A DNA stretch of 64,000 bases from Streptomyces sp. D2-8 (GTDB lineage Bacteria > Actinomycetota > Actinomycetes > Streptomycetales > Streptomycetaceae), in the NCBI RefSeq assembly GCF_023184515.1, contig NZ_JAAHBP010000014.1:1-64000 (forward strand), written 5' to 3'. Made by a program: the position numbers and the translations under genes. The notes beneath the pieces are model-generated. The model was not told where the DNA came from. It ran no database searches and worked only from the letters and a program-made list of their open reading frames with translations. Positions 46,867 to 56,020 of this stretch are shown here, piece after piece. Position 1 is the stretch's first letter. Each line of letters starts with the position of its first letter.

Positions 46867-48999
46867 TCAGCCCCGCAGATCCACCAGCAGCGGGGGCGCG
46901 TGCTCGCCCTTGACGTCGGTCAGCGACAGCACGGCGTGGCCCGCCGGCACGCCGTGCGCCAGCTCGGAGGCGGACCAGCGCTCCCGCTCGACCTGCCGCA
47001 CGGTCACGGCCCGCGCGGTCGGGGCCTTGCCGGTGATCACCCGGCGCAGCATGTGCACGGCCTTGCCCGCCGGGGTCTCCGCGATGATCTGCCGGTCGGT
47101 GACGTCGCGAGCCTCGGTCCACTCCTTGCCCCACACCTCGGCGAAGTCCTGCCCGTCCCACGGCGTGAGCCCCGACAGCGCCATCCGGCATCCGGTGGCC
47201 CCGAGCAGCGGCCCGCGCAGCGGCCGGGCCACGTCGTCCAGCGTCCGCAGGGTGAGTACGACCCCGGCGTTGCCGGACCGCAGCCGCTGGATGCCCCGCA
47301 CGGCCTCGGGCGTCACCACCCCGGTCGCGTCGTCCAGCAGCAGGCAGGCGAACAACGACCGGTCCTCGCGTACGGCGACACTCGCCGTGAACTGGGCGAG
47401 CACGAGCCGGGCCAGCATCTTGGAGGCGTCGGCGTGCCCGCGCTGGGGCAGGTCGATGCGCACCCGCACCGGGTGGTCGAGGGCCTTGAGCGTGAAGGGC
47501 CGGGACTGCCCGGAGGTGTCGAAGAACCCGGCGAAGGCGGGCCGGTCGAGCAGCGCGACGCGATCGCCCAGCACCCCGCCGACGTCCCCGGGCTGCCCCA
47601 TCTGCCGCTCCCGGGCGTCGAGTTCCCGCAGCAGCGACTCCTGCCCGGCCTCCTCAAGCCCCCGCCGCAGCGCGGCGAACGGCCCCGGCGCCCCGTCCAG
47701 CAGCTGCCGCAGCTCCGGTACGGAGGGGAAACGCCCGTGCACGGCCCGAAACGGCCCGAGCAGCTGGGCGAGGACGGTGGTGGACCGGCGGCTGTCGCTC
47801 CCGGGATGCGGGTCGGCCAGATCCCCGACGAGCGCCTCGGCCAGCACGGCCGCCGCCTCGTCCGGGTCGGTGGTGCCCCCGTACAGATCCAGGTCGTACT
47901 CGGACTCCTGGTTCCCGATCCGTACCACGACGTCGTACGCGTCGGCCGGCCCGAGCCCCGCCCCGGCCGCCCCGACGACGACCACGGCGGCGCGCCCGGC
48001 GAGGGCGTGCAGACAGAGCGATTCGGCGAGGGGGCGGACGACGGTGCCGGTCTTGCCGGAGCCGGCGGGGCCGACGGCCACGAGCGAGGTGCCGAGCAGG
48101 TCGGGCCCGAGGGCCAGTCCTGTGCCGCGGTAGGCGTACGGGTTGCGGGCGTCGTCCACGGTGGTCCCGAGCCGCACCTGTCCGGTGACGAGGTCGTGCC
48201 GGGCGAGCCGGGCGGGCAGGTCGCGCTCCCCGGAGGGATGGAGGCACGCGGCGGCGCCGTCCTTGAGCACGGCGCCGCTGAAGGTGGCGAGGCTGTGCCG
48301 TCCGGTGCGCACGCCCTGCCAGGCACGGAGGATCCGGGCATGGTCGACGTCCCGCATCAGCCCGGAGCGGGCCTCGGTGGCGAGCCGCTCGGCGGCGTCG
48401 GCGGCACCGGCGGCGCGCAGCTCGTTCCACTGGGCCGGGTCGTCCTCGGGGGTCGTGCGGGCCTCCTGGGCCTCCGGCCGGCGGAAGCGGGCGGTGACGA
48501 AGCGGCGCCACACCTCGCCCCAGCGGCCGAGCCGGGCCGCCCCGACCATGATCGCCAGGGCGACGAGCAGCTCGTACCCCTGGTAGACGATGAACGTCCC
48601 GGTCTCCCCGAGATCGCTGTCACCGCCACGCCAGGCGTCGGGGACGATCAGGTCGAACGGCACCCACCACCAGGTGCCGAGGTACCCGTTCTGCAGCAGC
48701 GACCAGATCAGCCATCCCACGAGGAAGGCGATCAGCGCCCCGCTCAGCAGCTGCCGGGTGGGGATCTCCTCGGGTTCCTCCGCGGGCCGCGGCCGGTGCC
48801 CGAACCGCCACACGCCCGGCGCGGCGTCGGGGCGTGGCGCCCGCAGCCAGGTGAGGAACGCCGACCCGTCCGGCAGCGGCGGCGTCGCCGGTGCCCGGGG
48901 CGGCCGGGGAGGCATCGCGGGCACCTCCGGAGGTCCCGCCGGGCGCGGCACGGGACTCGCATGCGTACCCCGCGCGTCCTGCGTCCCGTCGCTGTCCAT
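46867..48999 (-). CDS. Membrane-anchored VirD4/TraG-like P-loop ATPase
   Basis: 710 aa from ATG 48999 (GGGGG 8 bases upstream). An in-frame ATG at 49035 lacks a ribosome site. After a Pro-rich cytoplasmic tail there are two membrane spans (LLSGALIAFLVGWLIWSLL and YELLVALAIMVGAARLG). The ATPase domain has Walker A VGPAGSGKTGTV near residue 318 and Walker B ACLLLDDATG. The layout resembles type IV coupling proteins, but no relaxase or transfer genes are nearby. It is a conserved Streptomyces neighbour of gabT as I recall. Function unknown. Confidence 0.8.
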   Translation of the reverse strand: MDSDGTQDARGTHASPVPRPAGPPEVPAMPPRPPRAPATPPLPDGSAFLTWLRAPRPDAAPGVWRFGHRPRPAEEPEEIPTRQLLSGALIAFLVGWLIWSLLQNGYLGTWWWVPFDLIVPDAWRGGDSDLGETGTFIVYQGYELLVALAIMVGAARLGRWGEVWRRFVTARFRRPEAQEARTTPEDDPAQWNELRAAGAADAAERLATEARSGLMRDVDHARILRAWQGVRTGRHSLATFSGAVLKDGAAACLHPSGERDLPARLARHDLVTGQVRLGTTVDDARNPYAYRGTGLALGPDLLGTSLVAVGPAGSGKTGTVVRPLAESLCLHALAGRAAVVVVGAAGAGLGPADAYDVVVRIGNQESEYDLDLYGGTTDPDEAAAVLAEALVGDLADPHPGSDSRRSTTVLAQLLGPFRAVHGRFPSVPELRQLLDGAPGPFAALRRGLEEAGQESLLRELDARERQMGQPGDVGGVLGDRVALLDRPAFAGFFDTSGQSRPFTLKALDHPVRVRIDLPQRGHADASKMLARLVLAQFTASVAVREDRSLFACLLLDDATGVVTPEAVRGIQRLRSGNAGVVLTLRTLDDVARPLRGPLLGATGCRMALSGLTPWDGQDFAEVWGKEWTEARDVTDRQIIAETPAGKAVHMLRRVITGKAPTARAVTVRQVERERWSASELAHGVPAGHAVLSLTDVKGEHAPPLLVDLRG

Positions 49000-49250
49000 C
49001 GCCCTTGCCCCCTGACCAGCCGCTCCGTCCACCATCAGCGAGCCAATCTAACGCCCTCTCCTGGGGAGTTCACCGCTTACGCGGCCGGGTCGTGGGCACC
49101 GGTCCACGAGACCGCCATGTCCACCCCGGACAATGCGCCCCGCCGACAACGCCCACATGGAGCATGCCCACCCCCCTTCCCCCGCCCTAGCCTGCGAGAA
49201 AAGAAGCCAAGCGTCCGTCAAGACCATCCGCACCACCCCAGGAGCCCCGC

Positions 49251-50585
49251 ATGACCGCACTTCCGCAGGAGCGCCGCGTCGTCACCGCCATTCCCGGTCC
49301 GAAGTCGCAGGAGCTGCAGGCCCGCCGTACCGCCGCGGTCGCGCAGGGCGTGGGGTCCGTGCTGCCCGTGTTCACGGCGCGTGCCGGTGGCGGGATCATC
49401 GAGGACGTCGACGGGAACCGGCTCATCGACTTCGGGTCGGGCATCGCCGTGACGTCCGTGGGCGCCTCCGCCGAGGCCGTCGTACGCCGGGCGTCGGCGC
49501 AGCTCGCCGACTTCACCCACACCTGTTTCATGGTCACGCCCTACGAGGGCTACGTCGAGGTCGCCGAGGCGCTCGCCGAGCTGACCCCCGGTGACCACGC
49601 CAAGAAGAGCGCCCTGTTCAACTCCGGCGCCGAGGCCGTCGAGAACGCCGTGAAGATCGCGCGGGCGTACACGAAGCGGCAGGCCGTCGTCGTGTTCGAC
49701 CACGGGTACCACGGGCGCACCAACCTGACGATGGCGCTGACCTCGAAGAACATGCCGTACAAGCAGGGCTTCGGCCCGTTCGCGCCCGAGGTGTACCGGG
49801 TGCCGGTGGCGTACGGCTACCGCTGGCCGACCGGGCCTGAGAACGCCGGCCCCGAGGCCGCCGCGCAGGCCATCGACCAGATCAGCAAGCAGGTCGGCGC
49901 GGAGAACGTCGCCGCGGTCATCATCGAGCCGCTGCTCGGCGAGGGCGGTTTCATCGAGCCGGCCAAGGGCTTCCTGCCGGCGATCCGCGAGTTCGCCTCC
50001 GCCCACGGCATCGTCTTCGTCGCCGACGAGATCCAGTCCGGCTTCTGCCGTACGGGCCAGTGGTTCGCATGTGAGGACGAGGGCATCGTCCCGGACCTCA
50101 TCACGACGGCGAAGGGCATCGCCGGCGGTCTGCCGCTGGCGGCCGTCACCGGGCGCGCCGAGATCATGGACGCCGCGCACGCCGGCGGCCTGGGCGGCAC
50201 CTACGGCGGCAACCCGGTCGCCTGCGCGGGTGCGCTCGGCTCGATCGAGACGATGAAGGAGCTCGACCTCAACGCCAAGGCGAGGAACATCGAGGCGATC
50301 ATGAAGGCCCGCCTCACCGCCATGGCCGAGAAGTTCGACATCATCGGCGACGTCCGTGGCCGCGGCGCCATGATCGCCATCGAGCTGGTCAAGGACCGCG
50401 CCACCAAGGAGCCGAACCCGGAGGCGACCGCCGCACTGGCCAAGGCGTGCCACGCCGAGGGCCTGCTGGTCCTGACCTGTGGCACCTACGGCAACGTGCT
50501 CCGGTTCCTGCCCCCGCTGGTGATCGGCGAGGACCTGCTGAACGAGGGCCTCGACATCATCGAGCAGGGTTTCGCGCGTATCTGA
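49251..50585 (+). CDS. gabT: 4-aminobutyrate aminotransferase
   Basis: A PLP enzyme converting GABA and 2-oxoglutarate to succinate semialdehyde and glutamate. 444 aa starting MTALPQERRVVTAIPGPKS. Class III aminotransferase motifs: NSGAEAVENAVKIAR, HGYHGRTNLTM, VADEIQSGFCRTG (PLP Asp) and the Schiff-base lysine in TTAKGIAGG. The motif GGTYGGNPVACA is in the usual place. It stands alone on the plus strand, ends with a terminator hairpin, and fits downstream of the putrescine genes to the right. Confidence 0.94.
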   Translation: MTALPQERRVVTAIPGPKSQELQARRTAAVAQGVGSVLPVFTARAGGGIIEDVDGNRLIDFGSGIAVTSVGASAEAVVRRASAQLADFTHTCFMVTPYEGYVEVAEALAELTPGDHAKKSALFNSGAEAVENAVKIARAYTKRQAVVVFDHGYHGRTNLTMALTSKNMPYKQGFGPFAPEVYRVPVAYGYRWPTGPENAGPEAAAQAIDQISKQVGAENVAAVIIEPLLGEGGFIEPAKGFLPAIREFASAHGIVFVADEIQSGFCRTGQWFACEDEGIVPDLITTAKGIAGGLPLAAVTGRAEIMDAAHAGGLGGTYGGNPVACAGALGSIETMKELDLNAKARNIEAIMKARLTAMAEKFDIIGDVRGRGAMIAIELVKDRATKEPNPEATAALAKACHAEGLLVLTCGTYGNVLRFLPPLVIGEDLLNEGLDIIEQGFARI

Positions 50586-51002
50586 CGTCTTCACCGCGCA
50601 TCTGAGCCCCCGTCGGGGCAGGTGAGCCGCCCCGGTTCCGCTACCGGGGCGGCGAGCGCAGAGCGTGTGAAGAAGGTGTGCGAGGTGGATGACAGGGGGC
50701 TCCGCGGCCTGTCCTGCGCCCTGCCCCTGTCGTAGGTTCTACCCAGATGAGAGATACACCCCGCCCACAGGGGACTGTGGGTGACATCAGGCCGGGGCCT
50801 CCCCAGCTTCGACCTGGTCGTGCCCTCGCGCACACAACCGGAGCCTGAGGCTCTGGATCTCCTCACCGATCGGACAGTCGCCCGCCCCAAACCCCCCGGG
50901 GCGCGCGACGTTCCGGTCCGGACGGCCGCCTCGGAACTCCCCCCCTGTTCCGTGGCGGCCGACCTCCATTTCTGCCCCCTTGTGCGGTGCCGTGAGTCGT
51001 GG
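50586..51002. other. 417-bp region after gabT: terminator and a doubtful short ORF
   Basis: The first part carries the gabT terminator (50626-50653). A TAGGTT -10-like box is at 50731-50736, and an open frame starts at GTG 50781. Its first ~65 residues (TSGRGLPSFDLVVPS, later LTDRTVARPKPPG) look protein-like and have an AGGGG upstream, but the frame then runs to 51359 antisense to the broken gene at 51003-51532. I cannot decide whether a real small gene is present. Confidence 0.35.
50626..50653 (+). terminator. Terminator after gabT
   Basis: An 11-bp perfect stem GCCGCCCCGGT (50626-50636) / ACCGGGGCGGC (50643-50653) with loop TCCGCT, 40 bp after the gabT stop. Confidence 0.75.
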
Positions 51003-51532
51003 TCAGGCCGGGCTCTGTGGGGAAGGCGCGGGCTCGGGGCGGTGGACCCCCCGCGGGCGGTAGCCCAGGACGTCGGCCAGGCCGAGAACGTCCGCGAGCA
51101 GCCAGATGATCGCGAGCCACATCTCCGTGCCCTGGAGGCCGGGTTCGCGCCCCGGACCGGTGCCGTCGGGGGCGGGGCCGAAGCCGAAGCCCTGGCCGGG
51201 GTGCCAGCGGCGCAGGGCGGCGGTGAGCTGGGACGCCGCCCAGGAGCGGGCCTCTTCGCGGCGGTGGGTGGTCTGCCGGGCGCAGAGCCACAGCGGGTGG
51301 ATCACGTCCAGGACGTTGCAGGCGTACTCCCGGCCGGGTGCGTCAGGACGTCCGGGTGAACGGCCGCCGTCTCCGCCACGAAACAGCCCTCGCCCAGGCG
51401 CACCTCCCCGGGCCCCGCGAGCAGCCGCTTCTGCCGCTGCTCCTGTGCCGCGCGCTGCCCATCGGAGGCCTGCCCGGCGAAGAGCCAGGGGCAGTGGTCG
51501 AAGAGGCTGTCGTCGTGGGACGGCTGGTTCAC
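51003..51532 (-). pseudogene. Remnant of an acyltransferase-like gene (internal deletion and frameshift)
   Basis: GTG 51532 has GGAGG 4 bases upstream and opens a frame with VNQPSHDDSLFDHCPWLFAG and LGEGCFVAETAAVHPDV, the look of a left-handed-beta-helix acyltransferase N-terminus. At ~51338 the reading must shift one base (a G lost in CCGGCCGGGAG) to continue as YACNVLDVIHPLWLCARQ and GLQGTEMWLAIIWLLADVL, ending at TGA 51003. I recall full-length Streptomyces proteins with these two ends separated by several hundred residues. The middle is absent here, so the gene has probably suffered a deletion plus a frameshift. The homology is from memory. Confidence 0.6.
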
Positions 51533-51587
51533 GTGTCCTCCGCAGGGGCCGCGAGTCGGCGTCTGTGCTCGTGCCAAGCTGTGCCCC

Positions 51588-52259
51588 ATGCCGATCACCG
51601 CGAACCGGGAACGCGCCGCACTCCCGGGCTGCGTCGCCCTCCTGCTCGCCCTTCCGGCCCTCCTCTTCGCCCTGACCACCTGGCAGGTCGTCGCCGACGG
51701 CCCGCTCGTCCGGCTCGACGAGCGTCTCAGCCGTGTCCTCGTGAACCCGGACCGCTGCTCCGAACTCCTCGCCGACCTGGGCAACATCCAGGTCGCGGTC
51801 CCGGTCCTCGCCGTCGCGCTCGGGTACGTCGCCGTACGCCGGCGTCGCGTCGGCGCGGACCGCTGGTGGCTGCCCGTCGCCGCGGCGGCCCTGCTCATGG
51901 CCCTGGTCCCGGCGCTGGTCGTCCCGCTGAAGGAACTCACCGACCGCCCGGGCACCCCGGCCGTCCCGCCCGGCACCGGCTACTACCCCTCGGGCCACAC
52001 CGCCACCGCCGCCATCGCCTACGGCTCCGCGACGCTGCTCCTGCTCCCCCGGCTCCGCACGACCCTGGCCCGCCGCGCCCTGATCACCCTCTGCGTCGCC
52101 CTGGTCCTCGGCGCGAGCTACGGCCTGGTCCGCCGTGGCTACCACTGGCCACTGGACGTGGTGGCCAGCTGGTGCCTGTGCGTGATCCTGCTGACGTCGC
52201 TGTGGCTGTTCGTCCGGACGGTGACGACACCCGGCCGGTCTCAACCACCAGGGCCCTGA
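51588..52259 (+). CDS. PAP2-superfamily membrane phosphatase
   Basis: 223 aa from ATG 51588, with six hydrophobic segments. The three lipid-phosphatase motifs are present: KELTDRP (motif 1), YYPSGHTAT (motif 2), and RRGYHWPLDVVASW (motif 3, with the catalytic His and Asp). The substrate may be phosphatidic acid, undecaprenyl pyrophosphate or another lipid phosphate; sequence does not tell. The 3' end overlaps the convergent gene at 52241 by 19 bp. It diverges from the broken acyltransferase by 55 bp. Confidence 0.88.
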   Translation: MPITANRERAALPGCVALLLALPALLFALTTWQVVADGPLVRLDERLSRVLVNPDRCSELLADLGNIQVAVPVLAVALGYVAVRRRRVGADRWWLPVAAAALLMALVPALVVPLKELTDRPGTPAVPPGTGYYPSGHTATAAIAYGSATLLLLPRLRTTLARRALITLCVALVLGASYGLVRRGYHWPLDVVASWCLCVILLTSLWLFVRTVTTPGRSQPPGP

Positions 52260-52711
52260 CCGTCGTTCTCCGTCGCCAGCCTCGCCGCCGCCTCGTGCAT
52301 CGCCAGTTCCAGCAGGGCCGGGTCCGTCAGCATGCCCGAGCCGTCCGGGGGGACCAGCCAGCGGACGCCTCCCGGTGAGGAGCGGCCCGGGTACGGCACG
52401 ACGATCCAGGTGCCCGCGCCGGCCGTACGGATGCCGGTGCCGAGCCAGCGGGCCGCGGTGCCCGGCGGAACGAAGAACCCCATGCGGGCGTCGCCGAAGT
52501 CGACGAGCACGGGGCCCGGCCGGTCGAGGACGCGGGTGAGCACGTCGAGCGTGGCGTAACCGAGTTCGCCGGGCAGGATGAGCACGTCCCACGCACTGCC
52601 CGCGGGCAGCAGCGCGACCCCCAGCGGGTTGCGCTCCCACTCCCAGCGGCAGGCCTCGGGATCGGGTGCGACGGATGCGAGCCACTCGACCGCCGTCTTC
52701 GCACCGGTCAT
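52241..52711 (-). CDS. Conserved hypothetical protein, possibly related to Prim-Pol-like domains
   Basis: 156 aa from ATG 52711 (GAAGGGGG 8 bases upstream). A frame open to 52744 has no ribosome site. No signal or membrane span. The pattern WDVLILPGELGYATLDVL, MGFFVPPG and WIVVPYPG resembles the N-terminal part of actinobacterial bifunctional primase/polymerase-like proteins, but the catalytic acidic residues are not identifiable, so this is a tentative fold suggestion only. It overlaps the PAP2 gene tail to tail. Confidence 0.7.
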   Translation of the reverse strand: MTGAKTAVEWLASVAPDPEACRWEWERNPLGVALLPAGSAWDVLILPGELGYATLDVLTRVLDRPGPVLVDFGDARMGFFVPPGTAARWLGTGIRTAGAGTWIVVPYPGRSSPGGVRWLVPPDGSGMLTDPALLELAMHEAAARLATENDGQGPGG

Positions 52712-52852
52712 CGGAAAGACCCCCTTCTCTCTCACGAACCTCACGGACGCGCAGGGCGTCCGGAGGGCATCACGAGGGAGAAGGGGGTGTCCCCCCGGTC
52801 ATTACGCGGGTTCCGGAACCTCGTTGGAGTGAACCGGATCACACCCGGTCGG

Positions 52853-54271
52853 TCAGCTGTCGAATCCCAGCCCCAGGCGGTCCATCGTGCGCAGCCAGAG
52901 GTTGCGGCGGCCGCCCCGGGCGTCCGCGCGGGCCAGTGACCACTTGGTGAGGGCGATGCCCGTCCAGGCGAAGGGCTCCGGCGGGAAGGGCAGGGGCTTC
53001 TTGCGGACCATGTGCAGTTCCGTGCGTTCCGTGCGCTCCCCCGCCAGCAGGTCCAGCATCACCTCGGCGCCGAAGCGGGTGGCGCCGACCCCGAGGCCGG
53101 TATACCCGGCCGCGTAGGCGACCTTGCTCTGGTGGGCGGTGCCGAAGAACGCCGAGAAGCGGGAGCAGGTGTCGATCGCGCCGCCCCAGGCGTGACTGAA
53201 GCGGACGCCCTCCAGCTGCGGGAAGCAGGTGAAGAAGTGCCCGGCGAGCTTGGCGTAGGTCTCGGGGCGGTCGTCGTACTCGGCGCGGACGCGGCCGCCG
53301 TAGGGGTAGATCGCGTCGTAGCCGCCCCAGAGGATGCGGTTGTCGGCGGACAGCCGGAAGTAGTGGAACTGGTTGGCGCTGTCGCCGAGGCCCTGGCGGC
53401 TCTTCCAGCCGATGGACGCCAGCTGGTCGGTGGTGAGCGGCTCGGTCATGAGCGCGTAGTCGTAGACCGGGACGGTGTACGAGCGGACGCGTCTGACCAG
53501 GTTCGGGAAGATGTTGGTGCCGAGGGCGACCCGGCGGGCCCGGATCCGGCCGTAGGGGGTGCGTACGGCCATGCCCGCGCCGTACGGCTTCAGGTTCAGC
53601 GCCGGGGTGTGCTCGTAGACGCGCACGCCCAGGTCCACGCACGCCCGCTTCAGGCCCCAGGCGAGCTTTGCCGGGTTGACCATCGCCACGCCCCTGCGGT
53701 CCCACAGGCCCGCCTGGAAGGTGGGTGAGTTCACCTGCTCGCGGACGGCATCGGCGTCCAGGTACTCGACGCCTTCGGCCAGGCCCCGGCGGGCCGTCTC
53801 CTCGTGCCACTCGCGCAGTTCGCGCGCCTGGTACGGCTCGGTGGCGACGTCGATCTCGCCGGTGCGTTCGAAGTCGCAGTCGAGGGAGTGCCGGGCGACG
53901 GCGGCCTCGATCGCGTCGAGGTTGCGGTCGCCCAGCTCCTGGAGCGTGTGGATCTCGTCGGGCCAGCGGGCCAGGCCGTTGGGCAGGCCGTGGGTGAGGG
54001 AGGCGGCGCAGAATCCGCCGTTGCGGCCGGAGGCGGCCCAGCCCACCTCGCGGCCCTCCACCAGCACCACGTCCCGCTGCGGGTCGCGTTCCTTGGCGAT
54101 CAGCGCCGTCCACAGTCCGCTGTAGCCGCCGCCGACGACCAGCAGATCGCAGGTCTCGGAGGTGGTGAGGGCGGGTTCGGGACGGGGCCGGCCGGGGTCG
54201 TCCAGCCAGTACGGGACCGGCTGGGCGTCGGAAAGCGAACGGGTCCACTGATTCATGGCGCTCGGGGCCAT
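52853..54271 (-). CDS. FAD-dependent amine oxidoreductase (DAO/PuuB-like)
   Basis: 472 aa from ATG 54271 (GGGAG 9 bases upstream). The Rossmann FAD motif is LLVVGGGYSGLWTA near residue 45. Then VGWAASGRNGGFC, typical of the D-amino-acid/gamma-glutamylputrescine oxidase group, and the C-terminal FAD-binding GYTGLGVGATRFGAEVM. It lies 18 bp after potC on the same strand, in a polyamine-uptake operon, so it probably oxidises putrescine or gamma-glutamylputrescine to the aldehyde. The exact amine is inferred. Confidence 0.88.
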   Translation of the reverse strand: MAPSAMNQWTRSLSDAQPVPYWLDDPGRPRPEPALTTSETCDLLVVGGGYSGLWTALIAKERDPQRDVVLVEGREVGWAASGRNGGFCAASLTHGLPNGLARWPDEIHTLQELGDRNLDAIEAAVARHSLDCDFERTGEIDVATEPYQARELREWHEETARRGLAEGVEYLDADAVREQVNSPTFQAGLWDRRGVAMVNPAKLAWGLKRACVDLGVRVYEHTPALNLKPYGAGMAVRTPYGRIRARRVALGTNIFPNLVRRVRSYTVPVYDYALMTEPLTTDQLASIGWKSRQGLGDSANQFHYFRLSADNRILWGGYDAIYPYGGRVRAEYDDRPETYAKLAGHFFTCFPQLEGVRFSHAWGGAIDTCSRFSAFFGTAHQSKVAYAAGYTGLGVGATRFGAEVMLDLLAGERTERTELHMVRKKPLPFPPEPFAWTGIALTKWSLARADARGGRRNLWLRTMDRLGLGFDS

Positions 54272-54289
54272 GATTTCAACTCCCTACGG

Positions 54290-55090
54290 TTATGCCTTCT
54301 GCCTGTTGCGGCGGTTTCCGGCAACCATGGAAACCAGGACGAACAGTACGGCGACGACGAACATGGTCGTGCCGATGACATTGATCTGAACGGGCGTTCC
54401 GCGCTGCGCCGAGCCCCAGACGAACATGGGGAAGGTGACGGTCGAACCCGCGTTGAAATTGGTGATGATGAAGTCGTCGAAGGAGAGGGCGAAGGCGAGC
54501 AGCGCGCCCGCCGCGATTCCGGGCGCCGCGATCGGCAGGGTGACCCTGACGAAGGTCTGGAACGGGCCCGCGTACAGGTCCCGTGCCGCCTCCTCCAGTT
54601 TTGGATCCATCGACATCACACGCGCCTTGACGGCCGTGACCACGAAACTCAGGCAGAACATGATGTGGGCGATGAGAATCGTCCAGAAGCCCAGCTGGGC
54701 GCCCATGTTGAGGAACAGGGTGAGCAGCGAGGCGGCCATGACGACCTCGGGCATCGCCATCGGCAGGAAGATCAGCGAGTTCACGGCGCCGCGGGCGCGG
54801 AACCGGTAGCGGACCAGGGCGAAGGCGATCAGGGTGCCGAGGAGCGTGGCGCCGAGCGTCGCCCAGAACGCGATCTGGAGGCTGAGGGACAGCGACCCGC
54901 ACAGCCCGGAGACTCCGCACGGGTCCTTCCAGGCGTCCAGGGAGAACTGCTGCCATTCGTAGTTGAAGCGCCCCTTCGGTTTGTTGAAGGAAAACACCGT
55001 CACGATGACGTTCGGCAGGAGCAGATAGCCGAGGGTCAGCAGTCCCGCCAGAACGACGAGATTTCTCTTGAGCCAGTTGACGAAGGGCAT
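54290..55090 (-). CDS. potC: Polyamine ABC transporter permease PotC
   Basis: 266 aa, starting MPFVNWLKRNLVVLAG. Six membrane segments are visible. The EAA loop is LEEAARDLYAGPFQTFVRV. The family hallmark LSFDDFIITNFN (PotC/PotB type) is present. The ATG at 55090 abuts the potB stop (TAAATG), implying coupled translation. With potB it forms the inner-membrane channel for putrescine/spermidine. Confidence 0.93.
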   Translation of the reverse strand: MPFVNWLKRNLVVLAGLLTLGYLLLPNVIVTVFSFNKPKGRFNYEWQQFSLDAWKDPCGVSGLCGSLSLSLQIAFWATLGATLLGTLIAFALVRYRFRARGAVNSLIFLPMAMPEVVMAASLLTLFLNMGAQLGFWTILIAHIMFCLSFVVTAVKARVMSMDPKLEEAARDLYAGPFQTFVRVTLPIAAPGIAAGALLAFALSFDDFIITNFNAGSTVTFPMFVWGSAQRGTPVQINVIGTTMFVVAVLFVLVSMVAGNRRNRQKA

Positions 55091-56020
55091 TTAGACCAGA
55101 TCCTCCGTCCCGGACCTGCGGATGTAGAGGGTGACCATGAGCAGAATGGCCGCCATGAGAATGAAGGAGAGTGCCGCGGCCGTCGGATAGTCGAGGACTC
55201 TCAGGAACTGTGTCTGGATGACGTTTCCGACCATGCGGGTGTCGGTGGAGCCGAGCAGATCGGCGTTCACGTAGTCACCGGCCGCCGGGATGAAGGTCAG
55301 CAGCGTGCCGGAGACGACACCCGGCATCGACAGCGGGAAGGTGACCTTGCGGAAGGTCGTCGAAGGGCGGGCGTACAGGTCACCGGCCGCCTCGTGGAGC
55401 CGTCCGTCGATGCGCTCCAGCGAGGTGTAGAGCGGCAGGATCATGAACGGCAGGAAGTTGTACGTCAGACCGCACACCACCGCGAGCGGGGTGGCCAGGA
55501 CGCGGTCGCCGGCGGTCCAGCCGAGCCAGCTGGTGACGTCCAGGACGTGCAGCGTGTTCAGCGCGCCGACGACGGGGCCGCCGTCCGCGAGGATCGTCTT
55601 CCAGGCAAGGGTGCGGATCAGGAAGCTGGTGAAGAACGGCGCGATCACCAGGATCATGATCAGGTTGCGCCAGCGGCCCGCGCGGAAGGCGATCAGATAC
55701 GCCAGCGGGTAGCCGAGCAGCAGGCACAGGATCGTCGCCGTGCCCGCGTAGAGCACCGAGCGGACGAACTGCGGCCAGTACGCGGACAGCGCGTCCCAGT
55801 ACGTGGCGAAGTGCCAGGTGACCTTGTAGCCCTGCTCCAATGAGCCCGTCTGCACGGACGTGGAGGCCTGGTAGATCATCGGCAGCGCGAAGAACACCAG
55901 CAGCCAGAGGATGCCGGGCAGCAGCAGCCAGTACGGTGTCCAGCGGCCCCTGCGCTTCGGGGGCTTGGGCTCGGGCGCCCCAGGCGCGAGGGGCGGTGGC
56001 GCCTCGGTGAGTGTCGACAT
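55091..56020 (-). CDS. potB: Polyamine ABC transporter permease PotB
   Basis: 309 aa. A Pro-rich cytoplasmic tail (APGAPEPKPPKRRGR) precedes six membrane segments from WLLLPGILWLLVFFALP. The EAA loop is RLHEAAGDLYARPSTTFRK. The start ATG at 56020 overlaps the potA stop by one base (TGATG), and the stop abuts potC. Confidence 0.93.
   Translation of the reverse strand: MSTLTEAPPPLAPGAPEPKPPKRRGRWTPYWLLLPGILWLLVFFALPMIYQASTSVQTGSLEQGYKVTWHFATYWDALSAYWPQFVRSVLYAGTATILCLLLGYPLAYLIAFRAGRWRNLIMILVIAPFFTSFLIRTLAWKTILADGGPVVGALNTLHVLDVTSWLGWTAGDRVLATPLAVVCGLTYNFLPFMILPLYTSLERIDGRLHEAAGDLYARPSTTFRKVTFPLSMPGVVSGTLLTFIPAAGDYVNADLLGSTDTRMVGNVIQTQFLRVLDYPTAAALSFILMAAILLMVTLYIRRSGTEDLV

Noticed and set aside
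46867..48999. Integrative conjugative element signalled by the VirD4-like ATPase
   Set aside because: No integrase, relaxase, attachment site or transfer genes are seen nearby; the surroundings are metabolic and conserved.
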